Assembly: GCF_029223195.1 (NCBI RefSeq)
Contig: NZ_JARHUF010000004.1
Location: 184,830 to 248,829 of the forward strand
From: Vibrio sp. CAU 1672
GTDB taxonomy: Bacteria > Pseudomonadota > Gammaproteobacteria > Enterobacterales > Vibrionaceae
Direction of reading: 5' to 3'
DNA length: 64,000 bases
Shown: in pieces, positions 9,803 through 21,106 of the stretch
How positions within the stretch are numbered: the first letter of the stretch is position 1
Layout: each line of letters starts with the position of its first letter
Translations under genes and position numbers: made by a program
Notes under the pieces: model-generated
The model's database searches: none
What the model saw: only the letters and a program-made list of their open reading frames with translations
Told to the model about the DNA's origin: nothing

Positions 9803-11284
9803 ATGACAACAGCCATCACAATGGACGCTTTATTGAGCACTTGGTTAGATTGCCCAAGCCTCTCATCCGTTCTTGTTTCAGAATTGGAGCTGGACAGCCG
9901 TAACATTCAACCCGGAATGACGTTTGTCGCCATTATCGGCCATGCGGTGGATGGCCGCCAGTTCATCCCGGCGGCGATTAAGCAAGGTGCCAACGCGGTG
10001 ATTGCCCAGGCTTGTCACAATAAACCTGACGGGCAGATCGAGATCATTGATGATATCCCGGTGGTGTATCTCGAAGCTCTGGATCAGCGTTTGTCGCAGA
10101 TTGCCGGCCAGCTCTATCACCATGCGGATATGGCATTGATCGGGGTTACCGGCACCAACGGTAAAACAACCATTACCCAACTGATTGCCCAGTGGCTAGA
10201 GTTGATTGGCAAGAAGGCGGCGGTCATGGGCACCACCGGTAATGGCTTTTTGTCTGACTTACAGCAGGCGGTCAATACTACCGGTAACGCAGTTGAGATC
10301 CAGAAAACCCTCGCTGGTCTGGCGTGCCAACACGCTGAGTATACGGCGCTGGAGGTCTCTTCACACGGGCTGACTCAAGGGCGGGTCAAAGCCCTTTCGT
10401 TTGCTGCAGGTGTTTTTACCAACCTGAGCCGTGATCATCTTGATTACCACGGTACAATGGAAGAATACGCGCAGGCAAAACTGACCCTGTTTACCCAGCA
10501 CCAGTGCGACCGGGCAATCATCAATATTGACGATGACATCGGTGCGCAGTGGGCGGCGGCACTGAATAATGCGGTAGCGGTCTCTTTGAAACCCACCAAC
10601 GCGTTTGCTACAGCATTGTGGGCTAGCGATATTGTTTATACCGAATCGGGCATCCGCATCGGTTTTGATGGTGCCTTTGGTGACGGTATATTGCACGCGC
10701 CGTTAATTGGCGAATTTAATGCCACCAACCTGATGCTGGCGTTTGCGACACTGCTCAGTTTAGGCGTGGATAAAGCATCACTGCTGGCCACCGCCAGTCA
10801 GTTGCAGCCGGTATTGGGGCGGATGGAACTGTTTCATGCCCCGGGCAAGGCCAAAGTGGTGGTGGATTATGCCCACACCCCGGACGCACTTGAGAAAGCG
10901 TTACAGGCGCTGCGGGTGCATTGTCAGGGCAAGCTGTGGGCGATTTTCGGTTGTGGCGGTGATCGCGATCGCGGTAAACGGCCGATGATGGCGGAGGTTG
11001 CCGAACGTTTGGCGGATCATGTGGTGCTGACAGACGATAACCCGCGCAGTGAAGCCCCGGCGTTGATTGTCAAAGATATGTTGGCCGGTTTAACCCAGCC
11101 ACAAAATGTGGTGGTCTATCACGATCGCTTTAAGGCGCTGAGTTACGCGCTGGAGCATGCGACATCGCAGGATATTATTTTGCTGGCAGGTAAAGGGCAT
11201 GAGGATTATCAAGTGCTTAATGGTGAGACCGTTCATTATTCTGATCGCGAATCGGCCATGCAGTTATTAGGACTTTCATCATGA
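9803..11284 (+). CDS. murE: UDP-N-acetylmuramoyl-tripeptide synthetase (meso-DAP adding)
   Basis: Encodes 493 residues. MurE adds meso-diaminopimelate to UDP-MurNAc-L-Ala-D-Glu in the cytoplasm using ATP. The three Mur-ligase domains are visible: the N-terminal UDP-binding part ([15 protein letters not shown]), the ATPase domain with [10 protein letters not shown] (about 113-122), and the C-terminal ligase domain. The DNPR motif near residue 412 specifies the diaminopimelate substrate rather than lysine. The start at 9803 follows GGAGG at 9791-9795. The stop overlaps the murF start in ATGA. Confidence 0.96.
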   Translation: MTTAITMDALLSTWLDCPSLSSVLVSELELDSRNIQPGMTFVAIIGHAVDGRQFIPAAIKQGANAVIAQACHNKPDGQIEIIDDIPVVYLEALDQRLSQIAGQLYHHADMALIGVTGTNGKTTITQLIAQWLELIGKKAAVMGTTGNGFLSDLQQAVNTTGNAVEIQKTLAGLACQHAEYTALEVSSHGLTQGRVKALSFAAGVFTNLSRDHLDYHGTMEEYAQAKLTLFTQHQCDRAIINIDDDIGAQWAAALNNAVAVSLKPTNAFATALWASDIVYTESGIRIGFDGAFGDGILHAPLIGEFNATNLMLAFATLLSLGVDKASLLATASQLQPVLGRMELFHAPGKAKVVVDYAHTPDALEKALQALRVHCQGKLWAIFGCGGDRDRGKRPMMAEVAERLADHVVLTDDNPRSEAPALIVKDMLAGLTQPQNVVVYHDRFKALSYALEHATSQDIILLAGKGHEDYQVLNGETVHYSDRESAMQLLGLSS

Positions 11285-12645
11285 TCGCTACGACGCTTGC
11301 GCAAATAGCTGCAATCACCCGAGGTGATCTTGTCGGCGACGATGGTACTGTCGATGCCGTTTCTACGGATACCCGCACCTTAGCCAAAGGGGCTTTGTTT
11401 GTGGCGTTAGTGGGTGAGCGATTCGATGCTCATGACTTTTGCCAGCAAGCGATTGAAACGGGTGCTGGCGCACTGCTGGTGCAAAAGCGCTTAGATGTGG
11501 CAGTGCCCCAGATTGTAGTTGCCGATAGCCGGGTTGCGCTGGGAGAAATTGCCGCCTGGGTACATCAATCTTGCCAAACCCCCACGGTCGCTATCACTGG
11601 CAGCTGTGGTAAAACCACGGTGAAAGAGATGGTTGCCAGCATCTTGCAGCGTAAGGGGAAGGTGCTGTTTACTGCCGGTAACTTTAATAACGATATTGGC
11701 GTGCCGTTAACCCTGCTGCGCTCATCTCCTGATGATGACTATGCGGTGATTGAGCTGGGGGCGAACCATATTGGAGAGATAGCTTACACAACCCAGTTGG
11801 TACAGCCAGATATCGCCTTGGTGAACAATGTTGCGGCCGCACACCTGGAAGGCTTTGGCTCTCTGGAGGGGGTAAAGCAAGCAAAAGGTGAAATATACCA
11901 GGGCCTTGTCAGCGGCGGGGTGGCGTTAGTTAACCTCGACAGCCACGGCGGAGCGTTATGGGAACCGGTATTGGCTGATAAGCAGGTTCTGACCTTTGCG
12001 GTGAATAACTGTGAGGCTGATTTTTTTGCTTCCGGTGTGGCCCTCAACCCGACAGGAGAGGCGAGCTTTACTCTGCATTGTCAGCATGATGCGCAGCAGA
12101 TCGATATTCAGCTTGGGATCATTGGCCAGCACAATGTGGCTAACGCGATCGCTGCGTCAATTATAGCCTTAAAGATGGGGGCAACGGCTGAAGAGATCCA
12201 GCTGGGACTCAAGCACTTAATTAAGGTGAAAGGCCGGGTGGAAGTAGAGCAGCTCAACGGCCAGATCAAGTTGATTGATGACAGTTACAATGCCAGTGTA
12301 CCGGCGATGCAGGCTGCGGTGGATCTGCTGGCGTCTTTTCAAGGTCAGCGTTGGTTGGTTTTGGGGAATATGGCTGAATTGGGTAAGGAAAGTCTTGCAC
12401 TTCACCGTCAAGTCGGGGAACATGCTGCCCCACTAAAATTTGAACATGTGCTTACCTACGGTGCCGATGCGAAGATCATCAGTGATGTTTGCCAAGGAAA
12501 CCATTTTGAGACACATCAAGAGATGATTGAATACATCAAGCAGCGTCTGGAGCAGGCGGCCTCTGAGCACCATACCATTCTGGTGAAAGGAGCCAACAGT
12601 GCCGGTATGTTTAAAGTGGCCGCTGCTTTGAAGGAGTATTATTAA
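11281..12645 (+). CDS. murF: UDP-MurNAc-tripeptide D-alanyl-D-alanine ligase
   Basis: Encodes 454 residues. MurF attaches the D-Ala-D-Ala dipeptide to UDP-MurNAc-tripeptide, giving the pentapeptide precursor. The ATP-binding motif [11 protein letters not shown] lies at about residues 107-117. Other family signatures are [12 protein letters not shown] near 138-149, LGANHIGEI near 160-168, and [11 protein letters not shown] near 338-348. The dipeptide must come from a Ddl encoded elsewhere, because no ddl gene lies in this cluster. It overlaps murE by 4 nt and shares one base with mraY (TAATG). Confidence 0.96.
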   Translation: MIATTLAQIAAITRGDLVGDDGTVDAVSTDTRTLAKGALFVALVGERFDAHDFCQQAIETGAGALLVQKRLDVAVPQIVVADSRVALGEIAAWVHQSCQTPTVAITGSCGKTTVKEMVASILQRKGKVLFTAGNFNNDIGVPLTLLRSSPDDDYAVIELGANHIGEIAYTTQLVQPDIALVNNVAAAHLEGFGSLEGVKQAKGEIYQGLVSGGVALVNLDSHGGALWEPVLADKQVLTFAVNNCEADFFASGVALNPTGEASFTLHCQHDAQQIDIQLGIIGQHNVANAIAASIIALKMGATAEEIQLGLKHLIKVKGRVEVEQLNGQIKLIDDSYNASVPAMQAAVDLLASFQGQRWLVLGNMAELGKESLALHRQVGEHAAPLKFEHVLTYGADAKIISDVCQGNHFETHQEMIEYIKQRLEQAASEHHTILVKGANSAGMFKVAAALKEYY

Positions 12646-13727
12646 TGATTATTTGGCTTGCCGAGCTGCTACAGCCATACTTTTCTTTTTTCCGTTTGTT
12701 CGAATACCTGTCGTTTCGCGCTATCGTCAGTGTACTGACCGCTTTGGGTTTATCTCTTTGGATGGGGCCACGTTTGATCAAACGTCTGCAGATGCTACAG
12801 ATTGGCCAGGTCGTTCGTCATGACGGCCCAGAGTCCCACTTCAGTAAACGCGGCACACCCACCATGGGCGGGCTCATGATCCTGGCAGCGATTGCGATCA
12901 CGGTATTGTTATGGGCGGACTTGTCCAACCCTTATGTCTGGGCGGTTCTGGCGGTGTTGCTGGGTTATGGTGCGGTTGGGTTTGTCGATGACTACCGGAA
13001 AGTGGTGCGTAAAAATACCGACGGTTTGGTCGCGCGCTGGAAATACTTCTGGCAGTCCCTGATCGCTTTGCTTGTCGCGTTCGCGCTGTACGCCTATGGC
13101 AAAGATAGCGCTGCGACGCAGTTGGTGGTGCCGTTTTTCAAAGACGTGATGCCTCAGCTCGGACTGATGTACATTGTTCTGACTTACTTTGTGATTGTCG
13201 GCACCAGTAATGCGGTCAACCTGACTGATGGCCTGGACGGGCTGGCAATCATGCCGACAGTGCTGGTTTCAGCGGGTTTTGCAGCAATTGCCTGGGCGAC
13301 CGGCAACGTCAATTTTTCCCAGTACCTGCATATTCCTTATCTGCCACATGCGTCTGAGCTGGTGGTGGTTTGTACCGCAATGGTGGGAGCCGGTCTGGGC
13401 TTTTTGTGGTTTAACACCTATCCTGCGCAGGTGTTTATGGGCGATGTCGGTTCATTAGCCCTGGGCGGCGCGTTAGGCACGATTGCCGTGTTGGTCCGTC
13501 AGGAACTGGTGTTGGTGATCATGGGGGGCGTCTTTGTGATGGAAACCCTGTCGGTGATTTTACAGGTCGGCTCGTACAAGTTACGTGGCCAGCGTATCTT
13601 CCGTATGGCACCGATTCATCACCATTACGAGTTAAAAGGCTGGCCAGAGCCACGCGTGATTGTGCGTTTCTGGATTATTTCTATTGTGCTGGTACTGATT
13701 GGATTGGCGACGCTGAAAGTACGTTAA
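12645..13727 (+). CDS. mraY: Phospho-N-acetylmuramoyl-pentapeptide transferase
   Basis: Encodes 360 residues, identical in length to E. coli MraY. This polytopic inner-membrane enzyme (ten membrane segments in the family) moves phospho-MurNAc-pentapeptide from UDP to undecaprenyl phosphate, forming lipid I. Signatures seen: GTPTMGG near 65, [17 protein letters not shown] near 114-130 with the catalytic Asp pair, [10 protein letters not shown] near 189-198, [10 protein letters not shown] near 265-274, and [13 protein letters not shown] near 321-333. It starts inside the murF stop codon (TAATG). About 50 nt separate it from murD. Confidence 0.97.
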   Translation: MIIWLAELLQPYFSFFRLFEYLSFRAIVSVLTALGLSLWMGPRLIKRLQMLQIGQVVRHDGPESHFSKRGTPTMGGLMILAAIAITVLLWADLSNPYVWAVLAVLLGYGAVGFVDDYRKVVRKNTDGLVARWKYFWQSLIALLVAFALYAYGKDSAATQLVVPFFKDVMPQLGLMYIVLTYFVIVGTSNAVNLTDGLDGLAIMPTVLVSAGFAAIAWATGNVNFSQYLHIPYLPHASELVVVCTAMVGAGLGFLWFNTYPAQVFMGDVGSLALGGALGTIAVLVRQELVLVIMGGVFVMETLSVILQVGSYKLRGQRIFRMAPIHHHYELKGWPEPRVIVRFWIISIVLVLIGLATLKVR

Positions 13728-13776
13728 TCCTCCTGCCTCTGCAGGGAATCAGGCAAGACTAACTGTGTGAACAAAT

Positions 13777-15090
13777 ATGGACCGTTGGCAAAATATACAT
13801 CAGGTGGTCGTCGCAGGGCTCGGTATTACCGGGCTCTCTGTCGTTAAACACCTCAGGAAAACACAACCACAGCTGGTGGTGAAAGTCATCGATACCCGGG
13901 CAAACCCGCCGGGACAAGAACGCCTGCCGCAAGATGTTGAGCTGCACAGTGGCGGCTGGAACACTGGCTGGTTGTTGGAGGCGGATCTGGTTGTGGCTAA
14001 TCCAGGCATAGCTTTAGCCACGCCGGAGATCCAAGCCGTGCTTGAACGTGGTATTCCGGTAGTGGGAGACATCGAGTTGTTCGCCTGGGCGGTGAGTAAA
14101 CCGGTGCTGGCAATTACCGGCTCTAACGGTAAAAGTACCGTTACCGACCTGACCGGGGTGCTGGCACGCGCCGCCGGGGTAACGGTGGGCGTCGGCGGGA
14201 ATATTGGCGTACCGGCGCTGGATTTGCTTGAGCAAGACGCCGAGCTGTATGTGCTGGAGTTATCCAGTTTTCAGCTTGAGACCACATCAAGCCTTGAGCT
14301 GAGCGCGGCGGCGTTCCTTAATTTGTCTGAAGATCACATGGACCGTTATCTGGGCATGGACGATTACCGGCGGGCTAAGCTGCGCATCTTTGAGCATGCG
14401 AAGTTGGCGGTGGTGAATCGCGATGATCCGGCCAGTTATCCTGAGCGAGTCATGCCGCTGGTCAGTTTTGGTATGGATGAGCAAGAGTTCGGTCTCAGTC
14501 AAGACGGAGATCGCACCTGGTTAGTGGATCACGGCAAGAGAATCGTTAGCAGTGATGAGCTTAAGCTGGTCGGTAAGCACAATCTGGCGAATGTTCTGGT
14601 GGCGTGTGCTCTGCTCAAATCAGCGGATGTGGATTACTCCAAGGCACTGGCGGAACTGAAAAATTACACAGGACTGACACATCGTTGCCAGGTGGTTGCC
14701 GATAATCGGGGCATTAAATGGGTCAATGATTCCAAGGCCACCAATATTGCCAGTACCATCGCCGCGTTATCGGGGTTGGACTGTGCCGGCCGGCTGTATC
14801 TGCTGGTCGGGGGGGTGGGTAAGGGCGCTGATTTCACTCCGCTGCAGCCCATTTTGGCGGATTTGGATCTGCAGTTGTGCTGTTTTGGTCAGGATGGCGA
14901 TGCGTTTATGTCGCTGCATCAGTCGGCACGACGTTTCGCAACCATGGAAGATGTGATTCAGCAAATATCTTCACAGTTAAAATCCGGGGATATGGTGATG
15001 CTCTCACCGGCATGTGCTAGTTTTGACCAATTCGACAATTTTATGGCAAGAGGCGATGCTTTTGCTCAACTTGCGCACGAATACGCATAA
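13777..15090 (+). CDS. murD: UDP-N-acetylmuramoylalanine--D-glutamate ligase
   Basis: Encodes 437 residues. MurD adds D-glutamate to UDP-MurNAc-L-Ala. The N-terminal domain binds the UDP part ([17 protein letters not shown]). The ATPase motif [15 protein letters not shown] lies near residues 111-125, and [10 protein letters not shown] near 158-167. The C-terminal domain includes WVNDSKATN near 316-324 and [11 protein letters not shown] near 342-352, followed by [10 protein letters not shown]. All motifs expected for an active enzyme are present. It is followed at 20 nt by ftsW. Confidence 0.96.
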   Translation: MDRWQNIHQVVVAGLGITGLSVVKHLRKTQPQLVVKVIDTRANPPGQERLPQDVELHSGGWNTGWLLEADLVVANPGIALATPEIQAVLERGIPVVGDIELFAWAVSKPVLAITGSNGKSTVTDLTGVLARAAGVTVGVGGNIGVPALDLLEQDAELYVLELSSFQLETTSSLELSAAAFLNLSEDHMDRYLGMDDYRRAKLRIFEHAKLAVVNRDDPASYPERVMPLVSFGMDEQEFGLSQDGDRTWLVDHGKRIVSSDELKLVGKHNLANVLVACALLKSADVDYSKALAELKNYTGLTHRCQVVADNRGIKWVNDSKATNIASTIAALSGLDCAGRLYLLVGGVGKGADFTPLQPILADLDLQLCCFGQDGDAFMSLHQSARRFATMEDVIQQISSQLKSGDMVMLSPACASFDQFDNFMARGDAFAQLAHEYA

Positions 15091-15109
15091 TGGCAAGGGC
15101 TTATAATTA

Positions 15110-16306
15110 GTGGGTGTGGTGAACGTGAAACAGAGAATCCGTGACTGGCTGCGGCAACCGGCCCCTGAGGCACTGTTTGATCGTCAGTTAGTCTGGCTGG
15201 CGCTGGGATTGATGCTGACCGGGCTGGTGATGGTGACGTCGGCTTCGTTTCCGATCAGCTCGCGTCTGACCGACCAGCCTTTCCACTTCATGTTTCGCCA
15301 TGCTACGTTTTTGATTCTGGCTCTGGTTACCTCCTGTGTGATATTGCAGGTACCGCTGGCGCAATGGTTTAAAAAAAGCCATTACCTGCTCTGGCTCTCC
15401 TTTGCCCTGCTGATCATTGTATTGCTGGCCGGTAAATCGGTGAATGGCGCATCACGCTGGATCCCGTTAGGATTGTTTAACCTTCAGCCAGCTGAAATCG
15501 CCAAACTCTCATTGTTTATTTTTATGTCCAGCTATCTGGTGCGCAAGCAGGACGAAGTCAGGCAGACCTTCTTTGGCGGCTTCATGAAACCGATCATGGT
15601 ATTTGCCTTTCTTGCGGTGTTATTGCTTGGTCAGCCGGACTTGGGGACGGTGGTGGTGATGCTGGTGACCCTGTTCGGCATGCTCTTTATCGCCGGAGCT
15701 AAACTGACTCAGTTTCTTGCGCTGATGGTGGCAGGCATTGCTGCGGTGGTCGGTTTGATTTTGGTTGAACCATACCGGATGCGCCGTGTGACCTCTTTTC
15801 TCGACCCATGGGAAGACCCTTTCGGCAGCGGCTATCAGCTGACGCAATCCCTGATGGCCTTCGGGCGGGGTGAATGGTTTGGCCAGGGGCTGGGTAATTC
15901 GATTCAAAAGCTGGAATATTTACCCGAAGCGCATACAGACTTTGTTTTTGCCGTGCTGGCTGAAGAGCTGGGCTTTATCGGCGTAGTGCTGGTGCTGATA
16001 CTGATTTTCAGTCTGGTGCTGAAAGCGATCTTTATTGGTAAACGTGCGTTTGAACAAGGTGAAATGTTTGGTGGTTACCTGGCGTTTGGCATCGGCATCT
16101 GGTTCGCCTTTCAGACCTTGGTCAATGTAGGCGCGGCGGCGGGTATTGTCCCAACCAAAGGCTTAACTCTGCCATTGATCAGTTACGGTGGTTCAAGCCT
16201 GATCATCATGTCGGTCGCCGTGTCGATACTGCTGCGTATCGATCATGAATGCCGTTTAACGGGCAAACTAGTCAACACAGAACGAAAAACACATGAAGAA
16301 AAGTAA
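15110..16306 (+). CDS. ftsW: Lipid II glycosyltransferase FtsW (SEDS family)
   Basis: Encodes 398 residues as read from GTG at 15110. FtsW is the SEDS-family peptidoglycan polymerase of the divisome and works with FtsI. It is polytopic, with about ten membrane segments. Signatures are [11 protein letters not shown] near 107-117, the QPAEIAKL stretch, [11 protein letters not shown] near 170-180, [19 protein letters not shown] near 267-285, and the C-terminal [16 protein letters not shown] near 343-358. The 5' end has in-frame GTG codons at 15110, 15116, 15119 and 15125 and no ATG, so initiation at a GTG is likely but the exact one is not certain. The 3' end overlaps murG by 14 nt. Confidence 0.94.
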   Translation: MGVVNVKQRIRDWLRQPAPEALFDRQLVWLALGLMLTGLVMVTSASFPISSRLTDQPFHFMFRHATFLILALVTSCVILQVPLAQWFKKSHYLLWLSFALLIIVLLAGKSVNGASRWIPLGLFNLQPAEIAKLSLFIFMSSYLVRKQDEVRQTFFGGFMKPIMVFAFLAVLLLGQPDLGTVVVMLVTLFGMLFIAGAKLTQFLALMVAGIAAVVGLILVEPYRMRRVTSFLDPWEDPFGSGYQLTQSLMAFGRGEWFGQGLGNSIQKLEYLPEAHTDFVFAVLAEELGFIGVVLVLILIFSLVLKAIFIGKRAFEQGEMFGGYLAFGIGIWFAFQTLVNVGAAAGIVPTKGLTLPLISYGGSSLIIMSVAVSILLRIDHECRLTGKLVNTERKTHEEK

Positions 16307-17360
16307 ACGTCTAATGGTGATGGCCGGAGGCACCGGTGGTCACGTTTTCCCGGGCTTAGCCGTCGCCAAGCAGTTGCAACAACAGGGATGGGAAATTCGC
16401 TGGTTGGGTACCGCAGATCGGATGGAAGCGGATTTGGTGCCTAAACATGGTATTGAGATTGACTTTATCCGCGTGAAAGGCTTACGAGGTCAAGGTATTA
16501 AACGTCTGCTTGCGGCACCATTTCAGATCATCAATGCCATCATGCAGGCTCGTACTCATATGAAGCGCTGGCAACCAGATGCAGTACTGGGCATGGGCGG
16601 TTACGTTAGTGGCCCCGGTGGTATTGCGGCTTGGATGAGCGGAATTCCTGTGGTACTGCACGAGCAAAATGCCGTAGCAGGGCTTACGAACCAATGGCTA
16701 TCGAAAATCGCGAAGAAGGTTTTCCAGGCTTTCCCAGGTGCTTTTCCAAATGCCGAAGTGGTTGGTAACCCGGTTCGTGAAGACGTGACTCAGTTGGAAG
16801 CCCCAGTTGAGCGCATGCAAGAACGACAAGGCCCGATTCGTATTCTGGTGATGGGCGGTAGCCAAGGTGCACGCATTCTGAATCAAACTTTGCCAGAAGT
16901 GATGGCGAAATTGGGCAGAGATTACTGTGTTCGTCATCAGGCGGGCAAAGGTGCGGCAGAGGAAGTGAACGTGGCATACCAAGCCAATGGTGTCGCGAAT
17001 GCAGAAGTCACAGAGTTCATTGATGACGTTGCACAAGCTTATGCATGGGCAGACTTACTCGTTTGTCGTTCAGGAGCACTGACAGTATCTGAAGTTTCAG
17101 CGGCGGGTGTCGGCGCGATCTTCGTTCCGTTTATGCACAAAGATCGCCAGCAAGCGCTGAACGCCGATCACTTGGTGGATTGCGGTGCGGCGAAAATGAT
17201 TGAACAACCAGATTTAACCGTTGAGTCATTGACTCAACAGATCCAACAATTGGATCGACAAGCTTTACTAACAATGGCTGAGCAAGCGCGTGGCGCTGCA
17301 AAATTGAATGCTGACCGAGTTGTCGCACAAGCCATTGTCGCTTTGACCGAAAAGCGTTAA
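16293..17360 (+). CDS. murG: Lipid II synthase MurG (GlcNAc transferase)
   Basis: Encodes 355 residues. MurG is a peripheral inner-membrane GT-B glycosyltransferase that adds GlcNAc from UDP-GlcNAc to lipid I. The N-terminal glycine-rich loop [14 protein letters not shown] lies near residues 11-24, [11 protein letters not shown] near 101-111, the second G-loop [10 protein letters not shown] near 187-196, and the donor-site [16 protein letters not shown] near 256-271. It overlaps the ftsW 3' end by 14 nt. Codon use changes here: Gln is mostly CAA, whereas ftsI and murE prefer CAG. The change runs on into most of murC. Confidence 0.96.
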   Translation: MKKSKRLMVMAGGTGGHVFPGLAVAKQLQQQGWEIRWLGTADRMEADLVPKHGIEIDFIRVKGLRGQGIKRLLAAPFQIINAIMQARTHMKRWQPDAVLGMGGYVSGPGGIAAWMSGIPVVLHEQNAVAGLTNQWLSKIAKKVFQAFPGAFPNAEVVGNPVREDVTQLEAPVERMQERQGPIRILVMGGSQGARILNQTLPEVMAKLGRDYCVRHQAGKGAAEEVNVAYQANGVANAEVTEFIDDVAQAYAWADLLVCRSGALTVSEVSAAGVGAIFVPFMHKDRQQALNADHLVDCGAAKMIEQPDLTVESLTQQIQQLDRQALLTMAEQARGAAKLNADRVVAQAIVALTEKR

Positions 17361-17382
17361 CGAATTATTGAGAATAGAATTG

Positions 17383-18840
17383 ATGACAATCCAACATACA
17401 CAAGACTTAGCTCAGATTCGCGCCATGGTGCCAGAGATGCGCCGCGTGAAATCCATCCACTTCATCGGTATTGGTGGTGCGGGCATGAGCGGCATTGCTG
17501 AAGTGCTGTTGAACGAAGGCTACCAAATCACAGGTTCTGATCTATCAGAAAACCCTGTGACCGAGCGCCTGGTATCAAAAGGTGCGACGGTATTTATCGG
17601 CCACCAAGCAAGCAATGTAGAAAAAGCCAGTGTTGTTGTGGTGTCAACCGCGATCAATGAAGAAAACCCAGAAGTGATGGCGGCGCGTGAATTGCGTATC
17701 CCTATCGTGCGTCGTGCTGAGATGCTGGCTGAGTTGATGCGTTTCCGTCATGGGATTGCTGTTGCGGGTACGCACGGAAAAACCACCACCACAGCTCTGG
17801 TAACTCAAATCTATTCTGAAGCAGGCCTCGATCCAACGTTTGTAAACGGTGGTCTGGTGAAGAGCGCTGGCACGAACGCCCGCCTTGGTTCTAGCCGAAT
17901 TCTGATTGCTGAAGCAGACGAAAGTGATGCTTCATTTCTGCACCTGCAACCTATGGTAAGCATCGTGACGAACATCGAGGCTGATCATATGGATACGTAC
18001 GGTGGTGATTTCGAAACCTTGAAGCAGACTTTCATTGATTTTCTTCACAACTTACCGTTTTACGGTCAAGCAATTGTATGTATTGACGATCCGGTGATTC
18101 GTGAATTGATTCCACGCATTAGTCGCCAAGTGATCACTTACGGTTTCTCTGAAGATGCCGATGTACGCATCGAGAATTACCACCAAGAAGGTCAGCAAGG
18201 TAAGTTCACTGTGGTTCGTGCAGGCCGGGCAAATTTAGACATCACACTCAATATTCCTGGTCGTCATAATGCACTCAATGCTTCAGCTGCAATTGCGGTT
18301 GCGACGGAAGATGACATCAGTGATGAAGCAATCCTCAAAGCAATGGCTGGTACACAAGGTACTGGTCGGCGTTTTGATCACTTAGGCGAGTTCGATACCG
18401 GTAATGGTCACGCAATGCTGGTCGACGATTACGGTCACCACCCAACAGAAGTGGATGTCACCATCAATGCTGCACGTAATGGCTGGCAAGAAAAACGCCT
18501 GGTGATGATCTTTCAGCCGCATCGTTACAGCCGGACCCGGGATTTATACGATGATTTTGCTAACGTGCTTGAGCAGGTTGATGTGTTGATCATGCTGGAT
18601 GTGTATCCGGCGGGAGAAAAACCGATAACCGGAGCTGATGGACGTTCATTATGTCGCACAATCCGTGCCCGGGGTAAGGTGGATCCCATTTTTGTGCCAG
18701 AAATTACCCAACTACCGTCAGTTTTAGCTAACGTTATACAAGACGGTGACTTGGTGTTAACTCAGGGGGCAGGGGATGTCGGTAAGGTAGCCAAGCAGCT
18801 GGCAGCCTATCAGCTGGATATTGATAAAATGCGTGGTTAA
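17383..18840 (+). CDS. murC: UDP-N-acetylmuramate--L-alanine ligase
   Basis: Encodes 485 residues from ATG 17383; an in-frame TTG at 17368 is possible, but [20 protein letters not shown] is the typical Vibrio start. MurC joins L-alanine to UDP-MurNAc, the first amino-acid step. Signatures: [19 protein letters not shown] near 25-43, the ATPase loop [11 protein letters not shown] near 128-138, EADESDASF near 176-184, and [10 protein letters not shown] near 348-357. From the start to about 18490 the codon choice resembles murG; after that it returns to the style of the other dcw genes. In many gammaproteobacteria ddl follows murC; here there is only a 195-nt gap before ftsQ. Confidence 0.96.
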   Translation: MTIQHTQDLAQIRAMVPEMRRVKSIHFIGIGGAGMSGIAEVLLNEGYQITGSDLSENPVTERLVSKGATVFIGHQASNVEKASVVVVSTAINEENPEVMAARELRIPIVRRAEMLAELMRFRHGIAVAGTHGKTTTTALVTQIYSEAGLDPTFVNGGLVKSAGTNARLGSSRILIAEADESDASFLHLQPMVSIVTNIEADHMDTYGGDFETLKQTFIDFLHNLPFYGQAIVCIDDPVIRELIPRISRQVITYGFSEDADVRIENYHQEGQQGKFTVVRAGRANLDITLNIPGRHNALNASAAIAVATEDDISDEAILKAMAGTQGTGRRFDHLGEFDTGNGHAMLVDDYGHHPTEVDVTINAARNGWQEKRLVMIFQPHRYSRTRDLYDDFANVLEQVDVLIMLDVYPAGEKPITGADGRSLCRTIRARGKVDPIFVPEITQLPSVLANVIQDGDLVLTQGAGDVGKVAKQLAAYQLDIDKMRG

Positions 18841-18923
18841 CGACTGGCATGGCCGCAGGGTACAGATAAAGACGTAGATCTCGATTTTGTGCCACTAACA
18901 TTGTGATTTATGAATATCAGTAT

Positions 18924-18951
18924 TTGATAGTTTACAAGAGCTCAGTATAAT
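18924..18951 (+). promoter_or_regulatory. Promoter for ftsQ-ftsA-ftsZ
   Basis: TTGATA at 18924-18929 and a perfect TATAAT at 18946-18951 are 16 bp apart, in the 195-nt gap between murC and ftsQ. No gene or obvious terminator was seen in the rest of 18841-19035. The promoter would let ftsQAZ be expressed apart from the long upstream cluster. Confidence 0.7.
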
Positions 18952-19035
18952 CCCAAGGTTAAAATCAATGCTTTTGCTGTTTTACATTATAAACAAGCGC
19001 CATAGCTGCAGGGCAACAGTCAGGGAATACCAAGA

Positions 19036-19821
19036 TTGTTAAATATGGCACTGAAGGAAGTGCGGCCGGAGCCGGAATGGCACCGAGGTCGTCAAGAGAC
19101 CATTTTAGGCGGACTGTTTTTCGTTTTAGTTGTGACGTTAATCAGCTCCGTTTTGTATTCTGCGATCAGTTGGATGTGGGATGACCAGAGGTTACCTCTC
19201 TCCAAAATTGTACTTCAGGGGAGCCTGGAGTATGTCACGGCAGACGATGTGCAAGCGGCTTTGGGCCGTATTGATCATATCGGTACGTTTATGTCGCAAG
19301 ACATTGATGTACTGCAGCAAAGTGTAGAGGCCTTGCCTTGGGTGGCACATGCCGCCATTCGTAAGCAATGGCCCGATACAGTAAAAGTGTTTTTGACTGA
19401 GCATCATCCGACAGCGATCTGGAACGGCATCGACCTGTTGAATGATGCCGGGTCGGTTTTTGCCGGTGATGTTGGGCAACTGAAAGAAGATAAAGTCAAA
19501 TTATATGGCCCAGCCGACAGTGGCGCGGAAGTGTTGTCAACCTACCGCACCTTGCGGCCTAAGTTTGAACAACTGGGGCTGGCGATATCGTCATTGGTGC
19601 TGAATGAACGCCGTGCCTGGCAGATCATTCTTGACAACGGTATTCGTTTAGAGCTGGGCAAAGAGTCATTGAGTGAACGGATTGAGCGTTTTTTTACGCT
19701 TTACAATAAGCTCGGCAATGACACCCAAAAGATCAGCTATATCGATCTCAGGTACGATACGGGAGCCGCCGTCGGATGGTTTCCTGAACAAGAGTTAGAA
19801 CAAGAGAGTACAGATGACTAA
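19036..19821 (+). CDS. ftsQ: Cell division protein FtsQ
   Basis: Encodes 261 residues from TTG at 19036, or 258 from ATG at 19045. The TTG has AGGGA (19022-19026) at a better distance, so it is given here, but the start is uncertain. FtsQ is a bitopic membrane protein of the FtsQLB complex. A cytoplasmic N-terminus is followed by one membrane segment (about 30-55, ILGGLFFVLVVTLISSVLYSAI). The periplasmic POTRA domain comes next (PLSKIVLQGSLEYVTADDVQAAL), then the beta domain with LPWVAHAAIRKQWPDTVKVFLTEH split over two strands. It overlaps ftsA by 8 nt. Confidence 0.93.
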   Translation: MLNMALKEVRPEPEWHRGRQETILGGLFFVLVVTLISSVLYSAISWMWDDQRLPLSKIVLQGSLEYVTADDVQAALGRIDHIGTFMSQDIDVLQQSVEALPWVAHAAIRKQWPDTVKVFLTEHHPTAIWNGIDLLNDAGSVFAGDVGQLKEDKVKLYGPADSGAEVLSTYRTLRPKFEQLGLAISSLVLNERRAWQIILDNGIRLELGKESLSERIERFFTLYNKLGNDTQKISYIDLRYDTGAAVGWFPEQELEQESTDD

Positions 19822-21076
19822 GGCCGCGGATGACAACATTATTGTTGGTCTTGATATAGGCACTGCAACCGTATCAGCTCTGGTGGGTGAGATTCTGCCT
19901 GATGGCCAGATCAATATTATTGGCGCAGGTAGCAGTCCTTCACGTGGCATGGATAAAGGCGGCGTGAATGATTTGGAATCGGTAGTGAAATCGGTACAAC
20001 GAGCGATTGATCAGGCCGAATTAATGGCGGAGTGCCAAATCAGTCGAGTATTCATCTCACTGTCAGGTAAACACATCGCCAGCAGAATTGAAAAAGGCAT
20101 GGGCACCATATCGGATGAGGAAGTGTCTCAGGAAGATATGGATCGTGCTATTCATACCGCCAAGTCGATTAAAATCGGTGATGAACAACGTATTTTGCAT
20201 GTTATTCCGCAAGAGTTCACGATCGATTACCAGGAAGGGATAAAAAACCCGCTTGGGTTGTCTGGAGTAAGAATGGAAGTCAGCGTCCATTTGATCTCCT
20301 GCCACAACGATATGGCGCGCAATATCATTAAGGCGGTCGAACGTTGTGGGTTGAAAGTCGAGCAATTGGTATTTTCTGGGCTTGCCGCAAGCAATGCGGT
20401 GATCACCGAGGATGAAAGAGAGCTTGGGGTCTGTGTGGTGGATATCGGTGCCGGTACGATGGATGTTGCTATCTGGACCGGCGGTGCGCTGCGTCACACT
20501 GAGGTATTTTCGTACGCAGGAAATGCCGTTACCAGCGATATCGCTTTTGCTTTTGGTACGCCGGTGAGCGATGCTGAAGAAATTAAAGTGAAATATGGCT
20601 GTGCCTTAAGTGAACTGGTCAGTAAGGATGACACGGTTAACGTTCCGAGTGTCGGAGGGCGCCCTTCGCGAAGCCTGCAACGGCAGACTTTGGCTGAAGT
20701 GATTGAACCTCGCTACTCTGAGCTGATGGGACTGGTTAACCAAACTATCGACTCTGTACAAGCTAAATTGCGTGAAGAGGGGATTAAACACCATCTCGCT
20801 GCCGGGGTCGTATTGACCGGCGGAGCCGCGCAAATGGAAGGGGTGGTAGAATGTGCGGAACGCGTATTCCGCAACCAAGTAAGGGTTGGTAAGCCGCTGG
20901 AAGTGAGTGGCTTAACTGACTATGTAAAAGAGCCGTATCATTCTACGGCAGTTGGATTACTTCATTACGCAAGAGATATGCAGTCTGGTGATGATGGCGA
21001 ATATAATGAACCTAAACGCTCATCGGTCACTGGCTTCTTTGGTAAATTGCGTAATTGGATACAAAAAGAGTTTTAA
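19814..21076 (+). CDS. ftsA: Cell division protein FtsA
   Basis: Encodes 420 residues, the same length as E. coli FtsA. FtsA is an actin-like ATPase that tethers FtsZ to the inner membrane and recruits later divisome proteins. Signatures: phosphate-1 loop VGLDIGTATVSALVGEI near 12-28, SHUT-domain residues (VFISLSGKHI) near 80, phosphate-2 region VVDIGAGTMDVAIW near 205-218, and adenosine motif LTGGAAQMEGV near 335-345. The last residues (FFGKLRNWIQKEF) form the amphipathic membrane-targeting helix. It overlaps ftsQ by 8 nt and lies 30 nt before ftsZ. Confidence 0.97.
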   Translation: MTKAADDNIIVGLDIGTATVSALVGEILPDGQINIIGAGSSPSRGMDKGGVNDLESVVKSVQRAIDQAELMAECQISRVFISLSGKHIASRIEKGMGTISDEEVSQEDMDRAIHTAKSIKIGDEQRILHVIPQEFTIDYQEGIKNPLGLSGVRMEVSVHLISCHNDMARNIIKAVERCGLKVEQLVFSGLAASNAVITEDERELGVCVVDIGAGTMDVAIWTGGALRHTEVFSYAGNAVTSDIAFAFGTPVSDAEEIKVKYGCALSELVSKDDTVNVPSVGGRPSRSLQRQTLAEVIEPRYSELMGLVNQTIDSVQAKLREEGIKHHLAAGVVLTGGAAQMEGVVECAERVFRNQVRVGKPLEVSGLTDYVKEPYHSTAVGLLHYARDMQSGDDGEYNEPKRSSVTGFFGKLRNWIQKEF

Positions 21077-21106
21077 CCTGAGTTGCAGGATAAACGGAGA
21101 CAACAC

